Positions 24,240 to 32,928 of a stretch of 64,000 bases of DNA are shown here, one piece after another. The notes beneath the pieces were generated by a model. It saw nothing but the letters and a program-made list of their open reading frames with translations. It ran no database searches and was not told where the DNA came from. Source of the DNA: Sanguibacter hominis ATCC BAA-789 (lineage in GTDB: Bacteria > Actinomycetota > Actinomycetes > Actinomycetales > Cellulomonadaceae). The translations under genes were made by a program, and so were the position numbers. The stretch's first letter is position 1, and each line of letters begins with the position of its first letter. Where the stretch lies: NCBI RefSeq assembly GCF_012396185.1, contig NZ_JAAXOW010000001.1, forward strand, positions 62,001 to 126,000. The letters run 5' to 3'.

Positions 24240-26140
24240 CCGGCTCGGCGTCGGCGGAGGCCTCGAGCGAGACGGCTGCGTTCCAGGTCGACCTGCACGG
24301 CATGGTCGACCTGCTCGCCCGGCACCTGTACTCGAGCCCTCGCGTCTACCTGCGCGAGCTCCTCCAGAACGGTGTCGACGCGCTGACCGCGCGCGCCATG
24401 CACGAGGGGGTGCCAGAGCGTGCAGGAGCGATCTTCCTGACGCCGTGCGCTGACGGTTCCCTCGAGGTGCGCGACGACGGGATCGGGCTCACCCGTGCCG
24501 AGGCGGTCGAGCTGCTCGCCACGATCGGCCGGTCCTCCAAGCGTGACGCCGACCTCGGCGCGGCTCGGAGCGAGTACCTGGGGCAGTTCGGCATCGGTCT
24601 GCTCTCAGCGTTCATGGTTGCCGACGAGATCGAGCTCGTGTCGCGCTCGGCTCGAGACCCGCACGCGCCGGCGATCCGCTGGCGCGGGTTCGCCGACGGG
24701 CGCTACGAGCTGACGGCGATCCGCTCCGACGACCCGGACGTCCCGGGCGGCGGCGGGAGCCTCGTGCGCCTACGCCCTCGGCGGGACATGGAGCACTGGC
24801 TGTCCGTCGAGACCGTGACGGCCCTCGCGACCGACGTCGGCGGGCTGCTGCCGGTGCCTGTCCTCGTCACGACGGAGCTCGAGGACGGATCGGGTACCGT
24901 CCGCCGCCGCGTGAGCGCAGCTCGGCTGCCGTGGTCCCGGCACAGCGCCACGGACCGCGAGCGCGACGCGGCGCTCGTCGACCATGCGGAGCGGACGCTC
25001 GGTTTCACGCCGCTCGCCCGGATCGACCTCGACCTCCCGCTCGCCGGGCTCACCGGTGTCGCATACGTGCTGCCGTCTGCCATCGCGCCGACGAGCACGC
25101 CCCAGCATCGCGTCTACCTGCGCCGCATGCTGCTGTCGGCATCGATCCCGGACCTGTTGCCGCCGTGGGCGTTCTTCGTGCGGTGCGTCGTCGACGTGGG
25201 CGCGCTGCGCCCGACCGCCTCCCGCGAGGGGCTCTACGACGACGAGGTTCTCCTTGCGACCCGGGAGGCCCTCGGGCGCCAGGTGCGTGCGTGGCTCCTC
25301 GAGACTCTCGCCGAGGGGTCGCCGCTCGCGACGGCGTTCCTCCGCACGCACCACCTCGCGGTGCGGGCGCTCGCGCTGCAGGACGACGAGATGCTCGACG
25401 TCGCTGCGCGCGTCCTGCCGTTCGAGTCCACACGAGGCCCGATGACGCTCGCGGCCGCTGCCGAGGCCCTCGACGGCGCGCCCCTGCTGTACACGACGGA
25501 CCTCGAGGAGTTCCGCCGTCTCGCGCCGGTGGCGAGCGCGCAGGACGTGCTCATCGTCAACGGCGGCTACGTCTACGACGGAGACCTCCTCGACCGCGTC
25601 GCGCGCCGCTTCCCGGCGTGGCGCGCGGCGCGGGTCCGGGCGGAGGACGTCGCGCACGAGCTCGAGGAGGTCGCGCCGGTGCGTGAGCTCGAGGTCGCGG
25701 ACGCCTTGCGTGACGCGTCGGCAGCGCTCCACGAGGCGGGGTGCGACGTCGTGCTGCGGCGCTTCGAGCCCGTCACGCTCCCTGCTGTCCTGCTGCGTGA
25801 CGCCGAGGGCGACCACGCCCGTGAGGCGCAGCGGACGGCTGAGTCGGCTGACGACGTCTGGGGCGGGATCGTCGCGGGGCTCACGGCGCCCGCTCCACCG
25901 CGCCGGCTCGTCCTCAACGACGCCAATCCGACCGTCCGTGCCCTGCTCGCCGGGACGGCGGGACCGGTGCGCGACGCGGGCACCCACGCGCTCTACGTCA
26001 CGAGCCTGCTGTCGTCGGGCCGCCCTCTCCACGACGCCGAGGCACGCCTGCTCGACGGCGCTCTCACGACGCTTCTCGACAGTGCGTTGCACACCGCACC
26101 AGACCAGACCACGCAGGACGACCGGGAGGACAACCCGTGA
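24236..26140 (+). CDS. HSP90-family protein (divergent HtpG-like chaperone)
   Basis: 634 aa, similar in length to HtpG. The GHKL ATPase boxes are present: ELLQNGVDA (residues 41-49, N box), DDGIGL (80-85, G1) and GQFGIGLLS (116-124, G2). The middle domain keeps LLPPWAFFVRCVVD and TASREGLYDD, where the Arg of the catalytic loop is retained but the preceding Asn of HtpG (LN-x-SRE) is Thr. Overall identity to true HtpG is visibly low. GTG 24236 overlaps the YbjN stop, and its own stop overlaps the TPR gene start (both GTGA). The cassette suggests a chaperone with dedicated partners. ATPase activity is inferred. Confidence 0.88.
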   Translation: MTGSASAEASSETAAFQVDLHGMVDLLARHLYSSPRVYLRELLQNGVDALTARAMHEGVPERAGAIFLTPCADGSLEVRDDGIGLTRAEAVELLATIGRSSKRDADLGAARSEYLGQFGIGLLSAFMVADEIELVSRSARDPHAPAIRWRGFADGRYELTAIRSDDPDVPGGGGSLVRLRPRRDMEHWLSVETVTALATDVGGLLPVPVLVTTELEDGSGTVRRRVSAARLPWSRHSATDRERDAALVDHAERTLGFTPLARIDLDLPLAGLTGVAYVLPSAIAPTSTPQHRVYLRRMLLSASIPDLLPPWAFFVRCVVDVGALRPTASREGLYDDEVLLATREALGRQVRAWLLETLAEGSPLATAFLRTHHLAVRALALQDDEMLDVAARVLPFESTRGPMTLAAAAEALDGAPLLYTTDLEEFRRLAPVASAQDVLIVNGGYVYDGDLLDRVARRFPAWRAARVRAEDVAHELEEVAPVRELEVADALRDASAALHEAGCDVVLRRFEPVTLPAVLLRDAEGDHAREAQRTAESADDVWGGIVAGLTAPAPPRRLVLNDANPTVRALLAGTAGPVRDAGTHALYVTSLLSSGRPLHDAEARLLDGALTTLLDSALHTAPDQTTQDDREDNP

Positions 26141-28074
26141 CCAGGACGAGCCAGGAAGCCGAGGCAGCCCTCGGTCGCACGAACGCGCTGCCGTACGGCG
26201 TCGCAAGGACCGCCGCGACGCTGGCCGAGGTCGAGCGGATCGAGGCGGAAGGGCCCGACGAGGTCCGCGCCTACGCGTACACGTCCCTCGTCGACGCCTA
26301 CGTGTGGGGAGGCGACGTCGCGAAGGCGTACGTCCCGTTCACGCGTGCGCTGCGCCTCTACGACGAGCGCCCCGACCTGTTCGACGCCTACGACTCGCAC
26401 GCCCTGTTCTGGTCGTTCAAGTGGATGGTCGGGCACCTGTCCGACTTCCCCGAGATCTCGGTCGCCCAGATCACGTCGACGCTCGAGGACATGGCGCGGC
26501 GGTTCGCGGTAGCCGGCCACGGGATGAACGCCGTCGAGCTCAGCCGGTTCCAGTGGGCGCGAGCCCGCGGCGCCGCCCCTGAGGAGGTCGCGGCAGCCTA
26601 CGAGACCTGGGTCGCCACGCCGCGCGACGACTACTCGCAGTGCGAGGCGTGCGAGCCGGGAGACCGGGCCGCCTACCTCTTCGAGGTGGGGCGCCGGGAC
26701 GAGGGCATCCGCCTGCTCGAGACGGTGCTGACGGGGTCGCCCTCGTGCGCGACAGAGCCGGGCGACATGCTCTCGCACCTCCAGCTGGCCTACCTCGACG
26801 CGGGCGACGCGGACGCTGTCGTCCGCACGCACCGCCGCGGCCTGCGCCACCTCGACGGGGAGACGACTCTCGACGCGCCGACGGCGCGGCACGTCGAGCT
26901 GCTCGCCCGCACCGGCAACCACGGCCGCGCGCTCCGCATGCTCGAGAAGGTCGCGGGGGCGCTGCTCGAGGCGGACTCCCCGGGCGAGCGGCTGAGCGTC
27001 CTCACGCACGTCGGCGTCGGCGTCCGCGTCATCGCCATGGCCGAGCCGTCGACCCCGGTCTCGCTGCCCGGGGTCCCGGCGTCCTCGGTCGACGAGCTCG
27101 CGGCGTGGATCGACGCCGAGGCTCGCGAGCTCGCTCGAGCCTTCGACGCGCGCAACGGCAACGACGCTGCCTCCGCCAGGCTCGCCCGCTCCCGCGACAG
27201 GGACGTGCGGACGCTCCGGGTGGACCTCGACGTCCTGTCGACCAGCGCCGCACCCCACGAGCACGGCCCGGCCCAGACCGGGTCAGCAGAGCCCGGCAGC
27301 GAGAGTGCCGACAGCCTCGACAACGCCCACACGCTCCTCGCGCAGGCCGAGTCGCTCGTGGCCGACGACCGGGTCGCGGCCGCGCGGGTCTACGCCCAGG
27401 CGTCCGCCCTCGCCGAGGCCGAGGGAGACCTCGAGACAGCAGGGCTCGCGCTGGCCGAGGCCGCTCAGCTCGCGGCGCTCGAGGACGACGCCGTCGGCGC
27501 GACCGGTGCGTTCCGACGCGCTCTCGCGCTCCTGAGGGCAGGCGGCGCCGCCCCCCGCACCGCGGGCCCCGTCGCGCGGGCCGCCGCGGCCGTCGCCCCG
27601 GAACGCGGAGACCAGGAAGCCGTGCTCCAGTTCGTCGACCGTGTCCTCATCGAGATCGCGGGCCAGCAGCCCGACGAGCCGGCACCGGGGCACGGCACGA
27701 GCCTCACCGCTCGTGACAGCGCACAGCTCGCGCTCGAGGCCGCCGAGCTGCGGGACACCAGGGCGCGCCTGCTCGCGACGCTCGGGAACCTCGATGAGGC
27801 AGCGGAGATCGCGGAGGACGTCGCCGCCGAGATGGCCGGGCTCGGTCGCACGGGTGACGCCGCCCACGCCTTCTGGCTCGCTGGCCGGTGCCGGGCGCAG
27901 AGCGACCCGGAGGCTGCGGTCGCCCTGCTCGAGTCAGCCGTGGAGGGTTTCACCATGATCCGTGGCGAACGGTCCAGCCGGGGCGCGGCGTCGGACGAGC
28001 TCGTCGAGCTCCTCACCGCCCTCGGTCGCGAGGACGACGCCGCCGCGGTGCTGAGCAGGCTGATGGCGACCTGA
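26137..28074 (+). CDS. TPR-repeat protein coupled to the HSP90-like gene
   Basis: 645 aa, largely helical, with two sets of TPR-like units: residues about 40-270 (AYAYTSLVDAYVWGGDVAKAYVPFTRAL) and about 385-640 (LLAQAESLVADDRVAAARVYAQASALAEAEGD, and later ALLESAVEGFTMI). A Cys-x2-Cys (QCEAC) near residue 168 sits between helices. TPR proteins are classic HSP90 partners in eukaryotes; here the GTG overlaps the HSP90-like stop codon, which supports a joint complex, though eukaryotic TPR clamps bind an MEEVD tail absent here. The function is unknown. The two sets are separated by a Ser/Glu/Gly-rich linker (about residues 365-390). Confidence 0.82.
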   Translation: MTRTSQEAEAALGRTNALPYGVARTAATLAEVERIEAEGPDEVRAYAYTSLVDAYVWGGDVAKAYVPFTRALRLYDERPDLFDAYDSHALFWSFKWMVGHLSDFPEISVAQITSTLEDMARRFAVAGHGMNAVELSRFQWARARGAAPEEVAAAYETWVATPRDDYSQCEACEPGDRAAYLFEVGRRDEGIRLLETVLTGSPSCATEPGDMLSHLQLAYLDAGDADAVVRTHRRGLRHLDGETTLDAPTARHVELLARTGNHGRALRMLEKVAGALLEADSPGERLSVLTHVGVGVRVIAMAEPSTPVSLPGVPASSVDELAAWIDAEARELARAFDARNGNDAASARLARSRDRDVRTLRVDLDVLSTSAAPHEHGPAQTGSAEPGSESADSLDNAHTLLAQAESLVADDRVAAARVYAQASALAEAEGDLETAGLALAEAAQLAALEDDAVGATGAFRRALALLRAGGAAPRTAGPVARAAAAVAPERGDQEAVLQFVDRVLIEIAGQQPDEPAPGHGTSLTARDSAQLALEAAELRDTRARLLATLGNLDEAAEIAEDVAAEMAGLGRTGDAAHAFWLAGRCRAQSDPEAAVALLESAVEGFTMIRGERSSRGAASDELVELLTALGREDDAAAVLSRLMAT

Positions 28075-28085
28075 CCAGCCCGCCG

Positions 28086-29024
28086 TCACGCGGGTTCGGA
28101 GGTCAGCCCCGCCCGCAGCTCGGCCAGGTCGACGTGCCCGTGCGCGACGAGCACCGCCGGTCCCGCGAGCTCGACGCGCTGGTCCGGCAGCATCCGGACC
28201 CGCACCCTCCCGCCAGGGACGTCGACGAACCACGTGCTCGGCGCACCCGCGCCGGCCCACGCCGCGACCGCGAGCGCAGCCGCGCATGCGCCGGTGCCGC
28301 ACGACCGCGTCTCGCCCACGCCACGCTCGTGGACGCGCATGCGCACGGGCCCGACGGTCGTACCGCCGCCGTCGTGCGTCTCCGCGCGCGGCACCACGTA
28401 CTCGACGTTCGTCCCGGCGGGCGGCACCGGCGCGACCTCGGGGATGCTGGTGAGGTCGAGCCCGTCCAGCTCGGCGTCCGTCGCGAGCGCGACGACCGTG
28501 TGCGGGTTGCCCATGTCGACGCTCAGCGCGACCCGTACGCCGTCGAGCCCCGTCGTGCGCACCTGCGCGTCGTAGCCGTCGGCGAGCGCCTGCGTCCCGC
28601 CCGTGAGGCGCCACTCCCCCATCTCGACCGCGTACTGGTCGCCCTCGCGCCGGACGCGACGCACTCCGGCGCGCGTGCCGATCGCGAGCGCGCGCCCGTC
28701 CGCGAGGTCCGCGAGGCCGAGGTGCTCGAGGAAACGCACGAAGACGCGCACGCCGTTGCCGCACATCTCGGCGATCGAACCGTCGGCGTTGCGGTAGTCC
28801 ATGAACCACTGCGCGTCCGGGGCGTCCGCGAGCGCGGCGCGTCCCTCCGGGAGAGCGGAGCTCGGCACGACGCGGATGAGGCCGTCGCCCCCGATGCCGG
28901 CACGACGGTCGGTCAGGGCGCGGACGTCGTCGGGCGTCAGCGCGAGCTGGTCGTCCGGATCGGCGACGAGGACGAAGTCGTTCTGCGTCCCGTGCCCCTT
29001 GGAGAAGGCCAGCTGCTGCGTCAT
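28086..29024 (-). CDS. dapF: Diaminopimelate epimerase
   Basis: 312 aa. It converts LL- to meso-diaminopimelate for peptidoglycan and lysine. Both catalytic cysteines are present: Cys88 in EMCGNGVRV and Cys242 in RSCGTGACAAAL, in the two halves of the pseudo-symmetric fold. The start KGHGTQNDFVLV matches the family. ATG 29024 overlaps the miaA stop (ATGA), so it is translated from the miaA transcript, a conserved actinobacterial pair. It is convergent with the TPR gene, with only 11 bp between. Confidence 0.97.
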   Translation of the reverse strand: MTQQLAFSKGHGTQNDFVLVADPDDQLALTPDDVRALTDRRAGIGGDGLIRVVPSSALPEGRAALADAPDAQWFMDYRNADGSIAEMCGNGVRVFVRFLEHLGLADLADGRALAIGTRAGVRRVRREGDQYAVEMGEWRLTGGTQALADGYDAQVRTTGLDGVRVALSVDMGNPHTVVALATDAELDGLDLTSIPEVAPVPPAGTNVEYVVPRAETHDGGGTTVGPVRMRVHERGVGETRSCGTGACAAALAVAAWAGAGAPSTWFVDVPGGRVRVRMLPDQRVELAGPAVLVAHGHVDLAELRAGLTSEPA

Positions 29025-30037
29025 GAGCCCAGGGTACGGCGCACCGGGACGGTCAGGTCGACAGGGTCCAGCGTCCCGGCGTCCGCTCTCTCGACCACAG
29101 CGAGCGCCTGCTCGACGACGTCCGGCGCCTGCGCGTCGAGCCACACGATCCGCGGGTCACGCCCGAACCAACCCATCTGCTTGCGGGTGAGCCGTCGGGT
29201 CGCGGCGACCGTGCGCTCCTGCGCTTCGGCCTCGTCGATCTCGCCGTCCAGCATCGCGAGGACCTCCGCGTAGCCGACGGCGCGGCTCGCGGTGCGGCCC
29301 ATGCCGCGCCCGCGCAGGGCGCGGACCTCGTCGACGAGACCGTCACGCCACATGCGCTCGACCCGGGCCGCGACGCGTGCGTCGAGCGCAGCACGGTCGT
29401 GGTCGAGCCCGATCTGCACGGTCGGCCGGACGTGCTCCTGGACCGGGAGGTGCGCGCTGAACGGCTCGCCCGTGATCTCGATGACCTCGAGCGCGCGCAC
29501 GATCCGCTTGGTGTTGCCGGCACCGATGTTCGCTGCGGCCTGGGGGTCGCGTCGGGCCAGCTCGTCGTGGAGGGGGCGCGTCCCCTCCACCTCGGCCCGG
29601 CGCTCGAGCGCGGCGCGCACGCCGGGGTCGGTCGGGGGGAACTCGATGTGGTCGAGCAGCGCCCGCACGTACAGGCCAGAGCCGCCAGCGACGACAGGCC
29701 GCCCCCCACGTCCGAGGATGCGGGCGACGTCCGCACGCGCCTCGCGCTGGAACGCCGCGACAGACGCCTCCTCGGACGGGTCGATCACGTCGAGCTGGTG
29801 GTGGACGACGCCGCGGCGCTGCTCGACAGGCACCTTCGCAGTACCGACGTCCATGCCGCGGTAGAGCTGGAACGCGTCCGCGTTGACCACCTCGCCCTGG
29901 ACGCCGTCGCTCGGGGCGAGCCTCAGCGCGAGCTCGATCGCCAGGTCGGACTTGCCCGTCGCCGTCGGCCCCACCACCGCGACGACGACGCGTCCGGCGG
30001 CGTCGCTCCCGGATTCCCGCCCGTTCGTCCTCAACAC
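29021..30037 (-). CDS. miaA: tRNA dimethylallyltransferase
   Basis: 338 aa. It transfers dimethylallyl to N6 of A37 in tRNAs reading UNN codons, the step before MiaB, which is encoded 1 kb away. The P loop is VGPTATGKSDLA (residues 22-33); DAFQLYRGMDVGTAK and the Trp/Tyr-rich C-terminal motif TRRLTRKQMGWFGRD follow. The GTG at 30037 is chosen because TACCGT lies 6 nt upstream with no ribosome site, indicating a leaderless mRNA. A longer frame overlaps the divergent YbjN gene. Confidence 0.95.
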   Translation of the reverse strand: MLRTNGRESGSDAAGRVVVAVVGPTATGKSDLAIELALRLAPSDGVQGEVVNADAFQLYRGMDVGTAKVPVEQRRGVVHHQLDVIDPSEEASVAAFQREARADVARILGRGGRPVVAGGSGLYVRALLDHIEFPPTDPGVRAALERRAEVEGTRPLHDELARRDPQAAANIGAGNTKRIVRALEVIEITGEPFSAHLPVQEHVRPTVQIGLDHDRAALDARVAARVERMWRDGLVDEVRALRGRGMGRTASRAVGYAEVLAMLDGEIDEAEAQERTVAATRRLTRKQMGWFGRDPRIVWLDAQAPDVVEQALAVVERADAGTLDPVDLTVPVRRTLGS

Positions 30038-30043
30038 CCCGAC

Positions 30044-30049
30044 ACGGTA
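30044..30049 (-). promoter_or_regulatory. -10 element, leaderless miaA promoter
   Basis: TACCGT on the minus strand, 6 nt before GTG 30037. It is only 8 bp from the -10 of the divergent YbjN gene. Confidence 0.6.
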
Positions 30050-30057
30050 CCCGAGGG

Positions 30058-30063
30058 TAGGGT
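30058..30063 (+). promoter_or_regulatory. -10 element, leaderless promoter of YbjN (2)
   Basis: TAGGGT followed by 7 nt and ATG 30071, no ribosome site. Confidence 0.6.
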
Positions 30064-30070
30064 GGCGATC

Positions 30071-30646
30071 ATGCCCTTCTGGACGCGCGACTCCCGCCGC
30101 GGGCCGTCCGAGGAGCCCGACAGCGCAGGTCAGGACGCCTCGGCCGGTCCCACCCTGTCTCCGCTCGACCTTCCGGACGAGCACCCGACCACGACCGATC
30201 CCACCGTCTTCCCGCGACCGCTCACGATCGAACGCGTCGCAGCCGACCTGCGCCGACGGGGTGCCGGGTTCTCGGTCGCTGAACGGACCGGCGAGCTGAC
30301 CGCCCTGTGGGGGACGCGCTCGTTCGTCCTGTCCACGCTCGGTGAGCCGCCCACGATCCTCCAGGTGCGCGGCCAGTGGAACCGTGAGGCGTCGATCGAC
30401 CACCTCGACGAGATCCTGACGTTCTGCAACGAGTGGAACATGCAGCGCTTCTGGCCCAAGTGCTACGCCCAGGTCCGGGACGACGGCGCTGTCATGGTCC
30501 GCGCGGAGAACGCCCAGGACCTTCACGAGGGGGTCAACGACGCCCAGCTCGCGCAGCTCGTCAGCTCTGCCTTCGCCACGACCGCGACGTTCTTCGCCGG
30601 GCTCGACGCGCGGTTCCCCGACCCGCTCCTCGAGGCGGGGTCATGA
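30071..30646 (+). CDS. YbjN domain protein (2)
   Basis: 191 aa. A polar, Pro/Asp-rich N-terminal extension of about 50 residues precedes the YbjN domain (TILQVRGQWNREASIDHLDE, RFWPKCYAQ). Its stop overlaps the ATG of the next YbjN gene (ATGA), so the two paralogues are translationally coupled. It is divergent from miaA with overlapping promoters. Function is unknown. Confidence 0.86.
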   Translation: MPFWTRDSRRGPSEEPDSAGQDASAGPTLSPLDLPDEHPTTTDPTVFPRPLTIERVAADLRRRGAGFSVAERTGELTALWGTRSFVLSTLGEPPTILQVRGQWNREASIDHLDEILTFCNEWNMQRFWPKCYAQVRDDGAVMVRAENAQDLHEGVNDAQLAQLVSSAFATTATFFAGLDARFPDPLLEAGS

Positions 30647-31128
30647 GGGGGCTCCCGTTCCGGCGTCGGGCGGACGAGCCGCAGGCGTCGGGGCCCGTCC
30701 CGATCCCGCTCACGCGCGCACGCATCGCGGCATACCTGGACAGCGAAGGCTACAAGCACGTCATGGACGACGACGGCGACCTCGCCGCGAGCTGGAACGG
30801 AAACCCGTTCTGGCTCATCGTCTCGGGTGAGCGGGAGGAGGTGCTCCAGGTACGGGGCCGCTGGGCGACCACGCTCCCCCTCGCCGCCCGCGCCTCTCTC
30901 CTGCACGTCATCAACGGCTGGAACCGGGACCGCTTCTGGCCCAAGGCCTATGTCCGCGACGAGGGCGGCCTGCTCGCGGTCTACGGCGAGTGGTCGATCG
31001 ACCTTGCTCACGGCGTCACGGACGAGCAGCTCGGCAGGTCCGTCCTGACGGGGCTGGCGACCACGCTCCAGCTGTTCGAGCACGTCGCAGCGACTCTGCC
31101 GCCGTCCGACTCACCTGACGCGGACTGA
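30643..31128 (+). CDS. YbjN domain protein (3)
   Basis: 161 aa with little beyond the YbjN domain: EVLQVRGRWAT and RDRFWPKAYVRDEGG. It resembles YbjN (1) at 23766 more than its neighbour: both share the order domain start LTRARIAAYLD/VTRERVAAILE, a D-D-G-D turn, and a WNG/WDG motif. This suggests duplication within the region. It is coupled to YbjN (2) and convergent with miaB. Confidence 0.86.
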   Translation: MRGLPFRRRADEPQASGPVPIPLTRARIAAYLDSEGYKHVMDDDGDLAASWNGNPFWLIVSGEREEVLQVRGRWATTLPLAARASLLHVINGWNRDRFWPKAYVRDEGGLLAVYGEWSIDLAHGVTDEQLGRSVLTGLATTLQLFEHVAATLPPSDSPDAD

Positions 31129-31137
31129 GGCCGCGCG

Positions 31138-31164
31138 GCGCCTGAGCGCGACGACGTCAGGCGC
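31138..31164. terminator. Inverted repeat between YbjN (3) and miaB
   Basis: GCGCCTGA (31138-31145) and its complement TCAGGCGC (31157-31164) with an 11-nt loop, overlapping the miaB stop. Possible bidirectional terminator. Confidence 0.5.
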
Positions 31165-32779
31165 GACGGATCATCGGCAGCCCGAGCGTGACCGGTCCAC
31201 CCGACGCGGGGGCCGAGCCGTGCGAGTGGTCGTCCCCGCCCAGCCCCAGACGGGCGCGCTCGCGCGCGACCCACGCGTCACCGGCGCGCGTCCTGCGCAC
31301 CTCGTAGACGTCGTCGACCTCGCTGCGGTCCGCGACCAGGTGGTGCGGTGCCGTGCGGGTCACGCGAGCGACGACGAGGTCGCCCGGGCGCGGGAGGCGT
31401 GGGTCCACGGCCTCCGCGAGGCGCGCGTCCGCGCCGCCGGCCTCACCCACGACGCGAGCGACGCCGTCAGGCAGTGCGACGTGCACGAGCCGGTTGTCGC
31501 GGGCACGGCCCGTGACGCGGTGCGACGCGTCGTCCTTGCGGCCGGCACCCTCTCCGACGAGCACCTCGACGACGCGGCCGAGCTGGCGCGCCGACTCCTC
31601 CTCGCTGATCCGGTCCTGGAGCGCCACGAGCCGTTCGAAACGCTCCTGGACGACCTCCTTCGGAAGCTGGTCCGGGAGCTCGGCTGCGGGCGTGCCGGGG
31701 CGCGGCGAGTACTGGAACGTGAACGCGTTCGTGAACCGTGCGGCCTCGACGACGCGGAGCGTCTCGAGGAAGTCCTCCTCCGTCTCCCCCGGGAAGCCGA
31801 CGATGATGTCGGTGCTCACGGCGGCGTCGGGAAGCTGCGCGCGCACCTTGTCGAGGATCGCGAGGAACTTCTCCGAGCGGTACGAACGGCGCATCGCACG
31901 GAGGACCCGGTCGGAGCCCGACTGCAGCGGGAAGTGCAGCTGCGGCATGACGTTGTGCGTCTGGGCCATCGCGTCGATCACGTCGTCCGTGAACGCGGCG
32001 GGGTGCGGGCTCGTGAAGCGCACGCGCTCGAGCCCCTCGATCTGTCCGCACGCACGCAGCAGCTTCGCGAAGGCACCGCGGTCGCCGAACTCGACACCGT
32101 ACGAGTTGACGTTCTGGCCGAGGAGCGTGACCTCGATCGCGCCCTGCGCGACGAGCGCCTCGACCTCCGCAAGGACCTGCCCCGGGCGACGGTCGCGCTC
32201 CTTGCCGCGCAGGTGCGGCACGATGCAGAAGGTGCACGTGTTGTTGCAGCCGACACTGATCGACACCCAGCCCGCATACACAGACTCGCGGCGCGTCGGG
32301 AGCGTCGACGGGAACACCTGGAGCGACTCGGCGATCTCGACCTGAGCCTTCTCGTTGTGCCGGGCCCGCTCGAGCAGGACCGGCAGCGCGTCGAGGTTGT
32401 GCGTCCCGAAGACGACGTCGACCCACGGCGCCCGGTCCACGATGCCCGCGCGGTCCTTCTGCGCGAGACAACCACCCACGGCGATCTGCATGCCCGGGCG
32501 CTCGCGCTTCATCTCGGCGAGCTGGCCGAGGTTGCCGTACAGCTTGCTCGCTGCGTTCTCGCGGACGGCGCACGTGTTGATGACGACGACGTCAGCGCGG
32601 CTGGCAGCCTCGTCGGCCGCGGAGGCCCGGACATAGCCTGCCTGCTCGAGCATCCCGGCCATGTGCTCGGAGTCGTGCACGTTCATCTGGCAGCCGAGGG
32701 TGCGCACCGCATAGGTGCGTGCGGCGGCAGCGGACGCGTCGACGTCGGGCAGGGCGGGGGTCTGGGTACGTGTGGACAT
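31157..32779 (-). CDS. miaB: tRNA-2-methylthio-N6-dimethylallyladenosine synthase
   Basis: 540 aa radical SAM methylthiotransferase that acts on i6A37 made by MiaA. The N-terminal cluster domain has Cys30 ([13 protein letters not shown]), [10 protein letters not shown] and GGCLAQ; the radical SAM Cys-x3-Cys-x2-Cys is in [20 protein letters not shown]; the C-terminal TRAM domain is about residues 400-480. A tail of about 60 residues beyond TRAM ([17 protein letters not shown]) is an extra. GGGAGGG precedes ATG 32779. It is divergent from gluABCD. Confidence 0.96.
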   Translation of the reverse strand: MSTRTQTPALPDVDASAAAARTYAVRTLGCQMNVHDSEHMAGMLEQAGYVRASAADEAASRADVVVINTCAVRENAASKLYGNLGQLAEMKRERPGMQIAVGGCLAQKDRAGIVDRAPWVDVVFGTHNLDALPVLLERARHNEKAQVEIAESLQVFPSTLPTRRESVYAGWVSISVGCNNTCTFCIVPHLRGKERDRRPGQVLAEVEALVAQGAIEVTLLGQNVNSYGVEFGDRGAFAKLLRACGQIEGLERVRFTSPHPAAFTDDVIDAMAQTHNVMPQLHFPLQSGSDRVLRAMRRSYRSEKFLAILDKVRAQLPDAAVSTDIIVGFPGETEEDFLETLRVVEAARFTNAFTFQYSPRPGTPAAELPDQLPKEVVQERFERLVALQDRISEEESARQLGRVVEVLVGEGAGRKDDASHRVTGRARDNRLVHVALPDGVARVVGEAGGADARLAEAVDPRLPRPGDLVVARVTRTAPHHLVADRSEVDDVYEVRRTRAGDAWVARERARLGLGGDDHSHGSAPASGGPVTLGLPMIRRA

Positions 32780-32916
32780 CCCTCCCAGTTTACGGCGCCA
32801 ACGAGCCGCTCCCGGCACCCTCGCGCAGCGGCCGTCCGACGCATGAGACCTGCGTCCATGACCCGATCGATACCTCTTCGTGACCTGTCTGGGTGGCGCG
32901 CCCGACCGTCAGTACC

Positions 32917-32922
32917 TACGGT
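32917..32922 (+). promoter_or_regulatory. -10 element, probable leaderless gluA promoter
   Basis: TACGGT, then AGGGAA and ATG 32929. The AGGGAA touches the start codon and is too close to act as a ribosome site. Confidence 0.55.
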
Positions 32923-32928
32923 AGGGAA

